A DNA stretch of 64,000 nucleotides from Clostridium kluyveri (GTDB lineage: Bacteria > Bacillota > Clostridia > Clostridiales > Clostridiaceae), in contig NZ_CP018335.1 of assembly GCF_001902295.1 (NCBI RefSeq), positions 1,240,001-1,304,000 on the forward strand. The letters are read 5' to 3'. How positions within the stretch are numbered: the stretch's first letter is position 1; each line of letters opens with the position of its first letter. The position numbers and the translations under genes were made by a program. This document shows positions 19,445 through 27,889 of the stretch, piece after piece. The notes below the pieces were generated by a model. It did no database searches and had not been told where the DNA came from. It saw only the letters and a program-made list of their open reading frames with translations.

Positions 19445-19473
19445 TTGATTATATTAAATTTATGTAGTATTAT
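19445..19473 (+). promoter_or_regulatory. Promoter of the T-box operon
   Basis: TTGATT (19445-19450), 17 bp, TATTAT (19468-19473): a good sigma-A type promoter directly before the T-box leader, placing the start near 19480. Confidence 0.6.
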
Positions 19474-19479
19474 GAAACT

Positions 19480-19800
19480 GTAAATTTAATACATAGTAGA
19501 TTAATAATAATTGCGATGATGAGAAGAGTAAATTACACAAAACTACAAGAGATAATTCCCCTTGGGTGTGAGGGAGTTTTGGTGGGAGGTAATTGAAGTG
19601 CATCTTTGAGCACTGAGTTGAATCTTAGTAGATTTCAGCGTGTACGTACGTTAAAACGTTGAGGTATGATTGTACCAATAAAGAGTTTTCACATGTAAAC
19701 TTGTATTTATATAGTTTTTATAAAGTTTATATGGGATAAACAGAGTGGAACCGCGGAAGTAACCTTCTGCCTCTGTATAGAGGCAGAAGGTTTTTGTTTT
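19480..19800 (+). promoter_or_regulatory. T-box riboswitch leader, cysteine specifier
   Basis: Conserved T-box sequence AGAGTGGAACCGCGG at 19742-19756. A strong intrinsic terminator follows (AACCTTCTGCCTCT / AGAGGCAGAAGGTT with poly-T, 19761-19797). The 5' half has stem I features (GATGAGAAGAGTA). The specifier region GAAGTGCATC carries TGC (19599-19601), read as Cys, followed by the usual A. The downstream genes convert methionine-derived homocysteine to cysteine, which fits control by uncharged tRNA-Cys. Low charged tRNA-Cys would stabilise the antiterminator and switch the operon on. The C. acetobutylicum ubiG-mccBA operon is a known precedent. Confidence 0.9.
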
Positions 19801-19878
19801 TCAAAATTCCGGAATTTGAAGGACATTTTCTATTTAGAATTAAAAATTAATTATGTATTTTTAGGAGGATAAATAATT

Positions 19879-20511
19879 ATGAATTCAGTAGCTTATTTTG
19901 ATTCTATTGCAGATAGGTGGAATGTAATTAGGGAAGATTATTTTGAGGATAGATTGAAGTATATTGTACTTTCTAAGTTTAATATAAAGGATAAAATATG
20001 TTCAGATTTAGGCTGTGGAACTGGATTTATTTCTTTAGCATTATCTCAGGAGGCAAAATTGGTGTTTTCTATAGATAATTCTAGAAATATGTTAAAGGAA
20101 TTGCATAATACATCTTCAAATAGAGGAATAAAAAATATATATCCTATAAAAGGCTCTGCAGTGGATGTTCCTTTATTTGATGAGTCTATAGATGCTGTTT
20201 ATATGAATATGGCACTTCATCATGTTGTAGATGCTGAAAAGGTAGTAAAAGAAGCCTATAGAATTTTAAAAAATAAAGGAATGTTTATCATATCAGATGT
20301 GGAAGAGCATGATGGAGAGTGGGCAAGAATTGAAATGCATGATGAATGGCTTGGATTTTCCCATGAACAAATAAAACATTGGATGAATGAAGCAGGATTT
20401 AAAAAAATAGGCATTGAGACTACAGAACTGAAGTGTAAAGCTTATTCAAGTAAAGGTGAATATACGGAAACAGGAATATTTATAGCAAGCGGGGTTAAGG
20501 AAGGAGAATAA
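19879..20511 (+). CDS. SAM-dependent methyltransferase of the mccBA operon (YrrT/UbiG-like)
   Basis: 210-residue class I SAM methyltransferase: motif I DLGCGTGFISLAL (about 39-51), acidic motif II near SIDNSRNM, and YMNMALHHVVDAEKV typical of the UbiE/YrrT group. It is the first gene of the T-box(Cys) operon and is followed after three bases by mccB, as in Bacillus yrrT and C. acetobutylicum ubiG. There the protein is linked to SAM recycling in the methionine-to-cysteine route. Substrate unknown. Start ATG after AGGAGG. No MTA/SAH nucleosidase or LuxS gene accompanies it here, though one is needed to produce homocysteine. Confidence 0.85.
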   Translation: MNSVAYFDSIADRWNVIREDYFEDRLKYIVLSKFNIKDKICSDLGCGTGFISLALSQEAKLVFSIDNSRNMLKELHNTSSNRGIKNIYPIKGSAVDVPLFDESIDAVYMNMALHHVVDAEKVVKEAYRILKNKGMFIISDVEEHDGEWARIEMHDEWLGFSHEQIKHWMNEAGFKKIGIETTELKCKAYSSKGEYTETGIFIASGVKEGE

Positions 20512-20514
20512 CTA

Positions 20515-21663
20515 ATGAAAATTGAATCATTGTTGATACATGGTGGAATAGATGGAGATAAAATTACAGGAGCAGTTAGTGTGCCTATATATCAAACTTC
20601 TACTTACAAGCAAGAAGCACTTGGCAAAAATAGCGGCTATGAATACTCGAGAACAGGAAATCCCACAAGAGAAGCTGTGGAAAAATTAATTGCAGATTTA
20701 GAAGAAGGATGCAGAGGGTTTGCCTTTGCATCAGGACTTGCCGCTATATCAGCAGTGCTTATGCTCTTTAAAAGTGGAGATAAGGTAATACTTTCTAGTA
20801 ATGTATATGGAGGAACCTTTAGAGTTGTAGATAAGATATTTAAAAATTTTAATTTAGAGTATGAATTAGTAGATACCAGTGATTTAGAAAAAGTTAGAGA
20901 GAGTCTTAATCGAAATCAAAATGTTAAAGCAATATTTATTGAAACTCCTACTAATCCTCTTATGACTATAACGGATATAGCAAAGATAAGTGAAATTGCA
21001 AGAAAAAATAAAGTGATGACAATTGTAGATAATACATTTATGACTCCATATCTGCAAAAACCTATAAAATTGGGAGCTGATATAGTACTCCATAGTGCCA
21101 CTAAATATTTGGGGGGGCACAGTGATTTGATTGCTGGTCTCCTTGTAGTAAACAATGAAGAATTAGGAGAGAAAATTCATTTTATTCAAAATTCTACAGG
21201 AGGTATATTAAATCCATTTGACAGTTGGCTTCTGATAAGAGGAATAAAAACATTGTCTGTTAGGATGGACAGACACGATGAAAATGCTAATTATATAGCT
21301 GAATTTTTAAAGGGAAATAATTTAATAAATAAAATTTATTATCCAGGATTTTTAAACCATCCTGATCATGAAATTCAAAAATCTCAGGCCAGGGGGTATG
21401 GAGCAATTCTCTCTTTTGTATTAAGAGATGAATTAGATATAAATAAATTCTTTAAAGGATTAAAACTTATAACTCTAGGAGAAAGTCTGGGAGGAGTAGA
21501 ATCCCTGATATGCCATCCAGCTACTATGACCCATGCAGCTATACCTTATGAGATAAGACAGGAGATTGGAATAGAAGATGGGTTAATTAGATTATCTGTA
21601 GGTCTTGAAAATAAAGAAGATCTCATAGAAGATTTAAAAAATGCATTGGAGTTTGCAAGATAA
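20515..21663 (+). CDS. mccB: Cystathionine gamma-lyase/homocysteine gamma-lyase, PLP enzyme
   Basis: 382-residue Cys/Met metabolism PLP enzyme. Features: NPTREAVEKLIADLEEG (about 48), ASGLAAISAVL, PTNPLMTITDI, and PLP lysine in HSATKYLGGHSDL (about 198). Length and the SVGLENKEDLIEDLKNAL C-terminus are typical. In the transsulfuration-reverse pathway it splits cystathionine to cysteine. Operon position between the methyltransferase and mccA matches MccB. Cystathionine gamma-synthase is an alternative by sequence, but the Cys T-box and the neighbour mccA favour the lyase. Start ATG after AAGGAG, with only a three-base gap from the preceding gene. Confidence 0.88.
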   Translation: MKIESLLIHGGIDGDKITGAVSVPIYQTSTYKQEALGKNSGYEYSRTGNPTREAVEKLIADLEEGCRGFAFASGLAAISAVLMLFKSGDKVILSSNVYGGTFRVVDKIFKNFNLEYELVDTSDLEKVRESLNRNQNVKAIFIETPTNPLMTITDIAKISEIARKNKVMTIVDNTFMTPYLQKPIKLGADIVLHSATKYLGGHSDLIAGLLVVNNEELGEKIHFIQNSTGGILNPFDSWLLIRGIKTLSVRMDRHDENANYIAEFLKGNNLINKIYYPGFLNHPDHEIQKSQARGYGAILSFVLRDELDINKFFKGLKLITLGESLGGVESLICHPATMTHAAIPYEIRQEIGIEDGLIRLSVGLENKEDLIEDLKNALEFAR

Positions 21664-21704
21664 TATAATCTGAAAAGTAAAAAATAATATGGAGGAGTAC
21701 CAAT

Positions 21705-22616
21705 ATGGTTTATTATAATGATATAAAAGAAATGGTAGGAAATACTCCTATACTAAAATTAAATAATCTTAATGTAAAAAAAGAGATTGGTATATTTGCT
21801 AAATTGGAGAGTTTTAATCCTGGAGGAAGTGTAAAAGATAGAATTGGATTATATATGATAGACAGTGCAGAAAAAAAAGGGCTTTTAAATAAAGGATACA
21901 CTATAGTGGAGGCTACAGCAGGAAATACAGGATTAGGGGTTGCACTCGGAGCATTAAATAGAGGATATAAGGTTATATTTGTAGTTCCGGAAAAATTTTC
22001 ACAGGAGAAGCAAATATTGATGAAAGCTTTAGGTGCAGAAATAATAAACACTCCAAAAGAAGAAGGTATGTTAGGTGCCATAGAAAAGTCTCAAGAGCTT
22101 CTTCGTGATATACCAAATTCAATTTCGTTAAAACAGTTTGAAAATGAAGATAATCCTAAAGCACATTATCTAACTACAGGTCCTGAAATATATATGGACA
22201 TGGAGGGAAATATAGATTATCTTGTAGCTGGTGCAGGCAGTGGTGGAACCTTTACAGGTGTTGCACGGTATTTGAAAGAAAAAAATAAAAATATAAAATC
22301 AATTTTAGTTGATCCAGAAGGTTCTACTATGGGAGGCGGAACTGAAGGATGCTATGGTATTGAGGGTATAGGTAATAATTTTATTCCTGAAACCATGGAT
22401 ATGAGTTTAGTAGATAAAGTTATAAAAGTGAATGATGAAGAAGCCTTTTATATGGTAAGGAGATTGGCTGAAAAAGAGGGATTAATAGTTGGTTCTTCTT
22501 CAGGTGCAGCTCTGGTAGGAGCCTTAAAATTAGCACAGTCTATAGATAAAGGAAATATAGTTGTAGTATTTCCAGATAGAGGCGATAGGTATTTTAGTAA
22601 AAATATTTATCATTAA
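21705..22616 (+). CDS. mccA: Cystathionine beta-synthase / cysteine synthase family (MccA)
   Basis: 303-residue fold-type II PLP enzyme. Features: GNTPILKLNNL (about 12), PLP lysine in NPGGSVKDRIGLYMI (about 43), TAGNTGLGVALGAL, GSGGTFTGVARYLKEK, and GSSSGAAL at the C-terminus. It condenses homocysteine with an activated serine to form cystathionine (MccA-type), or makes cysteine from O-acetylserine. The gene order methyltransferase-mccB-mccA and the Cys T-box favour the reverse-transsulfuration role. Start follows TGGAGGAG. The operon ends without a strong terminator; the next gene begins 68 bases on. Confidence 0.88.
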   Translation: MVYYNDIKEMVGNTPILKLNNLNVKKEIGIFAKLESFNPGGSVKDRIGLYMIDSAEKKGLLNKGYTIVEATAGNTGLGVALGALNRGYKVIFVVPEKFSQEKQILMKALGAEIINTPKEEGMLGAIEKSQELLRDIPNSISLKQFENEDNPKAHYLTTGPEIYMDMEGNIDYLVAGAGSGGTFTGVARYLKEKNKNIKSILVDPEGSTMGGGTEGCYGIEGIGNNFIPETMDMSLVDKVIKVNDEEAFYMVRRLAEKEGLIVGSSSGAALVGALKLAQSIDKGNIVVVFPDRGDRYFSKNIYH

Positions 22617-22684
22617 GCTAGAACAGAAATAGAAGTAATGAATATAATGATTAATGATAATAAATAAAAAAGGAGCGCCTATAT

Positions 22685-23983
22685 TTGAATATACACGTAG
22701 TTCGTCCTGGTGATTCTATATGGTCCATAGCTAGAAGATTTGGAGTTACTCCAGATAGTATTATAGACGCCAATGGTATTGAGCCTCAGTTAAGTTTAGT
22801 AGTGGGAGAATCACTTGTAATTCCAACCAAAGAAAGAGCATACAGAGTAAGACCAGGAGATTCACTATGGTCTATATCTGAAAGATTTGGTGTCTCTGTA
22901 AATAGCATAGCCCAATTAAATAATATTTCAGACACTTCAGCCATTTATCCCGGAATGGTACTTAGAATACCAAATAAGTCAAAAAATTATGGTGTTATTG
23001 AAACTAATGGCTTTATACAGCCTTCTAATGTTAATAGAGAAACTAGAATTGTAAATGATGCAGCTCCATATTTGACTTATATAACTCCTTTTAGCCACCA
23101 TGTTACAGCAGAAGGAGGATTGACTCCACTTAGAGATGAAACTATTATTAGTTTGGCCAGAAATAACAGAGTAGCACCATTGCTTTCTGTGACCAATTTA
23201 TCAGGAGCAAATTTTGATACAGAATTAATAGGGAATATATTAAATAATGAAAATCTTCAAAACACCTTAATAACTAATATAATAAATACCATGGATAAGA
23301 AGTCCTATTATGGAGTTATAGTTGATTTTGAAAGGATTCCACCTTCTGATAGAGAAGAATACAATGATTTTCTTAGAAAATTAGTATCAAGAGCCCATCC
23401 ATTAGGGTATGTGGTAGGAACCGCACTAGCACCGAAAACATATGATGTAACAGTTGGTGCTTGGCATGGAGCTCATGATTATAGAGCTCATGGCGAGATA
23501 GTTGATTTTGTTATAATAATGACTTATGAGTGGGGGTGGTCAGGAGGACCACCTATGGCAGTTGCACCAATTAATGAAGTACGTAAAGTAATAAATTATG
23601 CAGTAAGTGTAATTCCACCTAAAAAGATAATGATGGGAGTTCCTTTATATGGATATGATTGGACACTTCCTTATACTCCAGGGGGGGAATTTGCAGAAAG
23701 TATTGGAAACCAAGAGGCAGTAAATAGGGCTAGGAGATATGGGGCACAAATTAAATATGACACTAAAGCTGAGTCTCCTTACTATAATTATATAGATGAA
23801 GAAGGCAGAGAACATGTGGTATGGTTTGAAGATGCCAGGAGTATGGAAGCAAAATATAAACTTGTAAATGAATATGGATTAAGGGGTGTAAGCTTTTGGC
23901 AGTTGGGCAAGGCTTTTCCACAGAATTGGAGAATTCTAGACAACATGTTTCAGATTACAAAGGTTATACCACCTGTAAGTTGA
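22685..23983 (+). CDS. LysM-GH18 glycoside hydrolase (SleL/YaaH-like)
   Basis: 432-residue protein: two LysM domains (about 1-46 and 50-97; RPGDSIWSIARRFGV and RPGDSLWSISERFGV) and a GH18 TIM barrel (about 110-420). The catalytic DxxDxE-type strand reads GVIVDFERIPP (about 217-227), and IIMTYEWGWSGGPP (about 280) follows. This is the spore-associated SleL/YaaH/YdhD family (N-acetylglucosaminidase acting on cortex peptidoglycan fragments), which usually lacks a signal peptide, as here. Start TTG after AAAGGAG. It supports a spore-forming host. Confidence 0.9.
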   Translation: MNIHVVRPGDSIWSIARRFGVTPDSIIDANGIEPQLSLVVGESLVIPTKERAYRVRPGDSLWSISERFGVSVNSIAQLNNISDTSAIYPGMVLRIPNKSKNYGVIETNGFIQPSNVNRETRIVNDAAPYLTYITPFSHHVTAEGGLTPLRDETIISLARNNRVAPLLSVTNLSGANFDTELIGNILNNENLQNTLITNIINTMDKKSYYGVIVDFERIPPSDREEYNDFLRKLVSRAHPLGYVVGTALAPKTYDVTVGAWHGAHDYRAHGEIVDFVIIMTYEWGWSGGPPMAVAPINEVRKVINYAVSVIPPKKIMMGVPLYGYDWTLPYTPGGEFAESIGNQEAVNRARRYGAQIKYDTKAESPYYNYIDEEGREHVVWFEDARSMEAKYKLVNEYGLRGVSFWQLGKAFPQNWRILDNMFQITKVIPPVS

Positions 23984-24014
23984 AGGTACATTAAAAATAT
24001 ATATCTGTAAATTT

Positions 24015-24061
24015 AAAAAGGAAATTGATATAAAATTTATTGTTTATCAGTTTCCCTTTTT
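24015..24061 (+). terminator. Terminator after the GH18 gene
   Basis: AAAAAGGAAATTGATA pairs with the downstream TTATCAGTTTCCCTTTTT around an AT-rich loop, ending in a T run. It closes the GH18 unit. Confidence 0.75.
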
Positions 24062-24236
24062 AAATTATATTAGTATGAATATATTTATAATTATGCGAAC
24101 TAATTACGGAAGGTTATTAACAAAAATAATTGGCAACAATCACAATTTAAATATTAAAGCAATGGGGAAGGAAGAGTATATCACAAAGGCTTAGATGACT
24201 AGGTCTTTTTATTTTGTTTAAAACAGGAGGTTCATA

Positions 24237-24786
24237 ATGGAGAATAAAAAAATAATGGAGTATTCTTAAATTCTGAAAATTGTAATGCGCAGAGGTTTAT
24301 TTCACTTGCTTTAAGTCAAGGAGGCTACAGATGAATAAACCATATTTAACAGGATTGTGCATTGGACATAGCAACTAAGGTTATAGCTAAGCTTCAATCT
24401 CTAGGAAATACAGCTCATAATGTAAGACATTCCAGTGCATCCAGTGTTTCAAACAGCCTTTAAAAAAGATGTGATGCGGATTTATATAATTCATTAGGAA
24501 GTGGTAAGATAGCATCTGCAGTAGTTGAAGGTTTGATAGGGGTGGCTGTAACAGATTCTACTTCAAGTAGTGCAAGCTCTGATTTAATCACCGAAGTAAA
24601 AAACACAAAACTAAAGGCACAGCAACACTTCAATATAATATGAATTTGGATTACAATTCAAAGTTAAAGCACACTGATGGAAATATATATCAGGAAACCT
24701 TGGACAACCTCAAAAGCATTGGAAATATAATCAGGAAAGACCACAAGTCTCAGGTTGTATTATGGTTGCAGCAGAAATTAGAGTAG
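24237..24786 (+). pseudogene. Decayed N-acetylmuramoyl-L-alanine amidase gene
   Basis: An AGGAGG plus ATG at 24237 opens a reading frame that breaks within a few codons at an A tract. Later frames give DCALDIATKVIAKLQSLG and SASSVSNSL, then a shifted RCDADLYNSLGSG and KIASAVVEGLIG. The last frame gives a C-terminal SQVVLWLQQKL. These match the start, the post-catalytic part and the peptidoglycan-binding tail of clostridial amidase_3 autolysins. The catalytic middle (the HFN-type region) is deleted, and there are several stops and frameshifts. No function is expected. Confidence 0.7.
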
Positions 24787-24948
24787 TAACAGTTCAAGAA
24801 ATATTCAATGTCTCTTAATATTTCACACAGAAAAACATTAATATACCATTGGAATAACATGGGTGCTGCATTAAATCGTCATAAAGGATAACTAGAATAT
24901 TAAGTATAGCAGCTGCAACAAATATTTTAAATTCAGGAGGTAATGAAA

Positions 24949-25194
24949 ATGTTAAAAATGAAGTATAAAATAATTTCAGCTGTAATGCTTGCAGCACCAT
25001 TGTTAATCAATACAGGAATTGGAACAACCGTCAGTGCACATTCTGCCAGCAACAAACCTGCGGTGGTTTGTAAGTCCAAATACAAAACGCCTGCCAAACC
25101 AGTAAAGAAAGTAGTAAACAAGCATAAAGTTAAGGCATCAAATACCAAACCAGCACCAAAAGTAGTACATTCAGCAGCAAATGCTCATAGATAG
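24949..25194 (+). CDS. Small secreted lysine-rich protein
   Basis: 81-residue protein of unknown function. The signal peptide (about 1-28, MKYKIISAVMLAAPLLINTG then a TTVSA cleavage-like end) leads to a mature peptide of about 52 residues that is very basic and Lys/Pro/Ala/His-rich (KTPAKPVKKVVNKHKVKA). The signal peptide closely resembles that of the repeat protein encoded at 25511-26578. The ATG at 24949 is preferred because AGGAGG lies eight bases upstream; the ATG at 24943 is only two bases from it. A hairpin follows. It could bind anionic wall polymers; this is speculation. Confidence 0.65.
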   Translation: MLKMKYKIISAVMLAAPLLINTGIGTTVSAHSASNKPAVVCKSKYKTPAKPVKKVVNKHKVKASNTKPAPKVVHSAANAHR

Positions 25195-25209
25195 TGATAT
25201 TTCAACATG

Positions 25210-25245
25210 AATAAGCCTATTGGGATTTTATCGGTAGGCTTATTT
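25210..25245 (+). terminator. Hairpin after the small secreted protein gene
   Basis: AATAAGCCTA pairs with TAGGCTTATT, 15 bases downstream of the stop. Tail is short in T, so efficiency is uncertain. Confidence 0.6.
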
Positions 25246-25387
25246 CATAGAATCAGGTTAATAGGGTAAGCTTGTTAAATAAGAGACGAGTAATACTATA
25301 AAGGATTATTTTATTAATAATTTCCTTCATTTCTGCTATTGATAATATTTGTTTCTGCCATTAAATTAGAAGAGTCATAAAATATAA

Positions 25388-25422
25388 AAATAGAGATAAT
25401 TACAATAAGATTATCTCTATTT
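25388..25422. terminator. Hairpin downstream of the repeat-protein gene
   Basis: AAATAGAGATAAT pairs with ATTATCTCTATTT. On the minus strand it lies 89 bases after the stop of the 25511-26578 gene and is followed by a T-rich stretch; it probably ends that transcript. The rest of 25246-25510 shows nothing recognisable. Confidence 0.6.
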
Positions 25423-25510
25423 AAAGCTTATTAAAAATGTTAAAAATTATAATACGTCATATCCTCTTTATTTAGTAATGATATATTATACTTCTAATCA
25501 GTAAATGCAT

Positions 25511-26578
25511 TTAATGTTGTATTAGTACTGCTTGATTTTGTGTTAAAATTCCTATTATTACTAAAATATCTAATTGAGATTTCAAATTTTTTGTTGTTAA
25601 AGCACCTTTATTGAATAGATTTAATATTGTTGTCTCTTGATCTTGAGTTATAGTTCCTGATGTTACTAAATTATCTAATTTAGTCTTAATATCTTCAAGA
25701 GAGAAACTTGTATTTGAAATAGTTGTTGAATTATCTACACTAGGCACTGGTACTGTTGGTTTTACTGGTGCTGGTATTTTCCAATTAGAACCCCAACCAG
25801 TAAATGCATTTAACGTTGAATATTCTTGATTTTGAGTTATAGTTCCTACTGTTACTAAAATATCTAATTGAGTTTTAAAATTTGATATTTTAGTTATCTG
25901 ACCATTATAATACAAATTTAGTATTGTTGTTTCTTGATCCTGAGTTATAGTTCCTGCTGCTACTAAATTATCTAGGTTAGTCTTAAAATCTGAAAAAGAA
26001 TAATCAGTAGGAGTCGAAGTATCTACATTAGATACTGGTACTGTTGGTTTCACTGGTGTTGGTATTTTCCAATTAGAACCCCAACCAGTAAATACATTTA
26101 ATATTGAATATTCTTGACTAGTAGTTATGGTTCCTGCTGCCACTAAGGCACATAATTGAGCCTTAAAGGTTTCTCCTGTTGTTATTTTATTATTATAGTA
26201 CAAATTTAATATTATTGTTTCTTGATTTTGAGTTATAATTCCTGCTGTCACTAAATTATCTAATTTAGTCTTAAAATCTGAAAAAGAATAATTACATGAA
26301 GTATCAATTATAGTTGGTGTGTACTGGTGGATAGGATATGTATTAATTCTATCAGGATATCCTTGGTTGTTGAATTTTGAATCATCATTTGGATTGCTGC
26401 GTCCTGGATTATTTCTTGAATTATTGTATCCTGGGTTATTTCTTGAATTATTGCTTACACTATTACATCCTGAATTCTTACCAGAACTTGCATGAACTGT
26501 TGTAGTAACTCCTGTATTCAATAATAATGGTGCTGCTATCACCAAAGTTGAAAGTAATTTGTATTTCATTCTTTGCAT
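25511..26578 (-). CDS. Secreted protein with three internal repeats
   Basis: 355-residue secreted protein of unknown function. Signal peptide about 1-30 (MKYKLLSTLVIAAPLLLNTG). An Asn/Ser/Pro/Gly-rich linker follows (about 31-90, NNSRNNPG repeated). Then three long repeats start near residues 97, 193 and 291. Each full unit holds two helical-hairpin motifs of the form LDNLVxxGTITQxQE and ends in GWGSNWKIPxPVKPTVPV; the third is shorter. The motif resembles short SHOCT-like helical hairpins, a weak similarity. The gene shares its signal-peptide type with the neighbouring small secreted protein. The DNA repeats (about 290 bp) are similar enough to recombine. Confidence 0.7.
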   Translation of the reverse strand: MQRMKYKLLSTLVIAAPLLLNTGVTTTVHASSGKNSGCNSVSNNSRNNPGYNNSRNNPGRSNPNDDSKFNNQGYPDRINTYPIHQYTPTIIDTSCNYSFSDFKTKLDNLVTAGIITQNQETIILNLYYNNKITTGETFKAQLCALVAAGTITTSQEYSILNVFTGWGSNWKIPTPVKPTVPVSNVDTSTPTDYSFSDFKTNLDNLVAAGTITQDQETTILNLYYNGQITKISNFKTQLDILVTVGTITQNQEYSTLNAFTGWGSNWKIPAPVKPTVPVPSVDNSTTISNTSFSLEDIKTKLDNLVTSGTITQDQETTILNLFNKGALTTKNLKSQLDILVIIGILTQNQAVLIQH

Positions 26579-26826
26579 AACTTTTTCCCCCTTAAATCTT
26601 ATATATTAGTTAACATTATATACTAGAATTGTATTTTTAAAGTCAATTGTCTGTGTGAACTTTATGTTATTGTAAAATTAACACAGGTATTGATAGCAAA
26701 AAATATAGTTTGAATGTAATACTACGTAATGATTTAACAACAAAATACATGAAGTAAGGGTTCCCTGAATGAAAAAGTTTAAAGAATTATAGTACTATTT
26801 GTTACAATAGAAAAGAATTCAAAAAA
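26579..26826. other. Intergenic stretch, no gene seen
   Basis: AT-rich sequence upstream of the repeat-protein gene. It should contain that gene's promoter on the minus strand. No ORF with a ribosome site or repeat is evident. Confidence 0.4.
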
Positions 26827-26860
26827 TTAAAATACACCTATTGGACTAAGTGTATTTTAA
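26827..26860 (-). terminator. Terminator of the GT8 gene
   Basis: TTAAAATACAC pairs with GTGTATTTTAA. Read on the minus strand it follows the GT8 stop and is followed by a T-rich tail. Confidence 0.7.
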
Positions 26861-26898
26861 AATGTAACTGCTGAAGTTAAAATTAATTCATATCAATT

Positions 26899-27711
26899 TT
26901 AAGATTCACATAATGCCAGCTTCTCATAATGTTTATATAAGGAGTGAAAATCCCCGGTATAATTTTTGTGCCAGGGTTTTTTCTTTCCACAAAAGTGAAT
27001 TATAGAAGTATTATTAATGATATAATCCATATTAATATCTCCCTTGCTTAGAAGTCTATTATATTTGTAATATCTCGGATCATAATTAAATAGTATTTCA
27101 TCGATTTTTTTTATATGTCTAGAATATAGTGCATTGATTATATCTTGATCTGGTAGTATAAGTTTGTTTTTATTTTTATCCACAAATTCATATATTTGGT
27201 CTTCTTTTATTATATTTTTTTGAAGATTAATATTCATTAAAAGAACTCCAGAGTTGTAATATGTTTCAATTTCGTAGGGTTTAAACCTTAATTTATTAAT
27301 TTCTTTAACGGGTAATGTACTGTGGTGTGCTGCAGCATAAAGATATTTAGAAATATCAATATCATATAAGTTTCTTATTTGATTTATAACAATAATGTCT
27401 GGATCAAGATATAATATCTTATTTATAGTTGAAGGCAGAAATTTAAATGCCAGCAGCCTATAATATATTTCTTTAGTATAGTGTTTTGTTAAAGGGGCGT
27501 GTTTAAAATATTCATCCTCTATAGTTATAATGAAAAGTTTATGACCTTCTTTTTCTATAAATCGAGCTATATCATAGAATTCAGTTTCTTTTATATTTGA
27601 ATGCATTATATAAATACAAAATTTTTCTTTTGGATTATTTAAAAATAGTGATTTAAGCATAACTTTTAGTGGTTTTAAATAATTTGAATCTAATGTAACA
27701 AGAATGTTCAT
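26899..27711 (-). CDS. Family 8 glycosyltransferase
   Basis: 270-residue retaining GT8 glycosyltransferase: MNILVTLDSNYLKPLKVML at the N-terminus, the metal-binding DxD in KILYLDPDIIVI (about 97-108), NSGVLLMNINL (about 152), LPDQDIINALY and a C-terminal IHFCGKKKPWHKNY. This matches LgtC/GspA-type enzymes that transfer hexoses, typically from UDP-glucose or UDP-galactose, to envelope glycans. Start ATG after GGAGAAAA. Single gene with no envelope cluster around it; acceptor unknown. Confidence 0.88.
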   Translation of the reverse strand: MNILVTLDSNYLKPLKVMLKSLFLNNPKEKFCIYIMHSNIKETEFYDIARFIEKEGHKLFIITIEDEYFKHAPLTKHYTKEIYYRLLAFKFLPSTINKILYLDPDIIVINQIRNLYDIDISKYLYAAAHHSTLPVKEINKLRFKPYEIETYYNSGVLLMNINLQKNIIKEDQIYEFVDKNKNKLILPDQDIINALYSRHIKKIDEILFNYDPRYYKYNRLLSKGDINMDYIINNTSIIHFCGKKKPWHKNYTGDFHSLYKHYEKLALCES

Positions 27712-27789
27712 CTATATTTTCTCCATATTAATAATTTTATTTTTAGGCTGTCATTTTACAAACACTCCTATGTTCTTCAAAGTAAAAAA

Positions 27790-27815
27790 TAAATCCAGGC
27801 AAACTCCACCTGAAA
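27790..27815 (+). repeat. Short fragment (D) of the dispersed element
   Basis: GGCAAACTCCACCTGAA on the plus strand matches the 3' hairpin arm of the full copies (GCAAACTCCATCTGAA in copy B). Only this arm is conserved; the upstream domain is absent. It lies between the GT8 and LysR genes. Chance similarity is possible for so short a match. Confidence 0.4.
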
Positions 27816-27889
27816 GAATAACTTCATAAATTTACTATAGCATAAATACTGATATCCTAGAGTTGGGATTTTAAAATTAGATATAGAAA

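Noticed and set aside
24060..24235. c-di-GMP-I riboswitch before the amidase pseudogene
   Set aside because: Some fragments (GGCAACAA, CACAAAGGC, CTAGGTC) recall the motif, but order and pairing of the conserved core do not fit.
25511..26578. CRISPR or tandem DNA repeat array
   Set aside because: The repeats are about 290 bp, in frame, and encode a signal-peptide-bearing protein.
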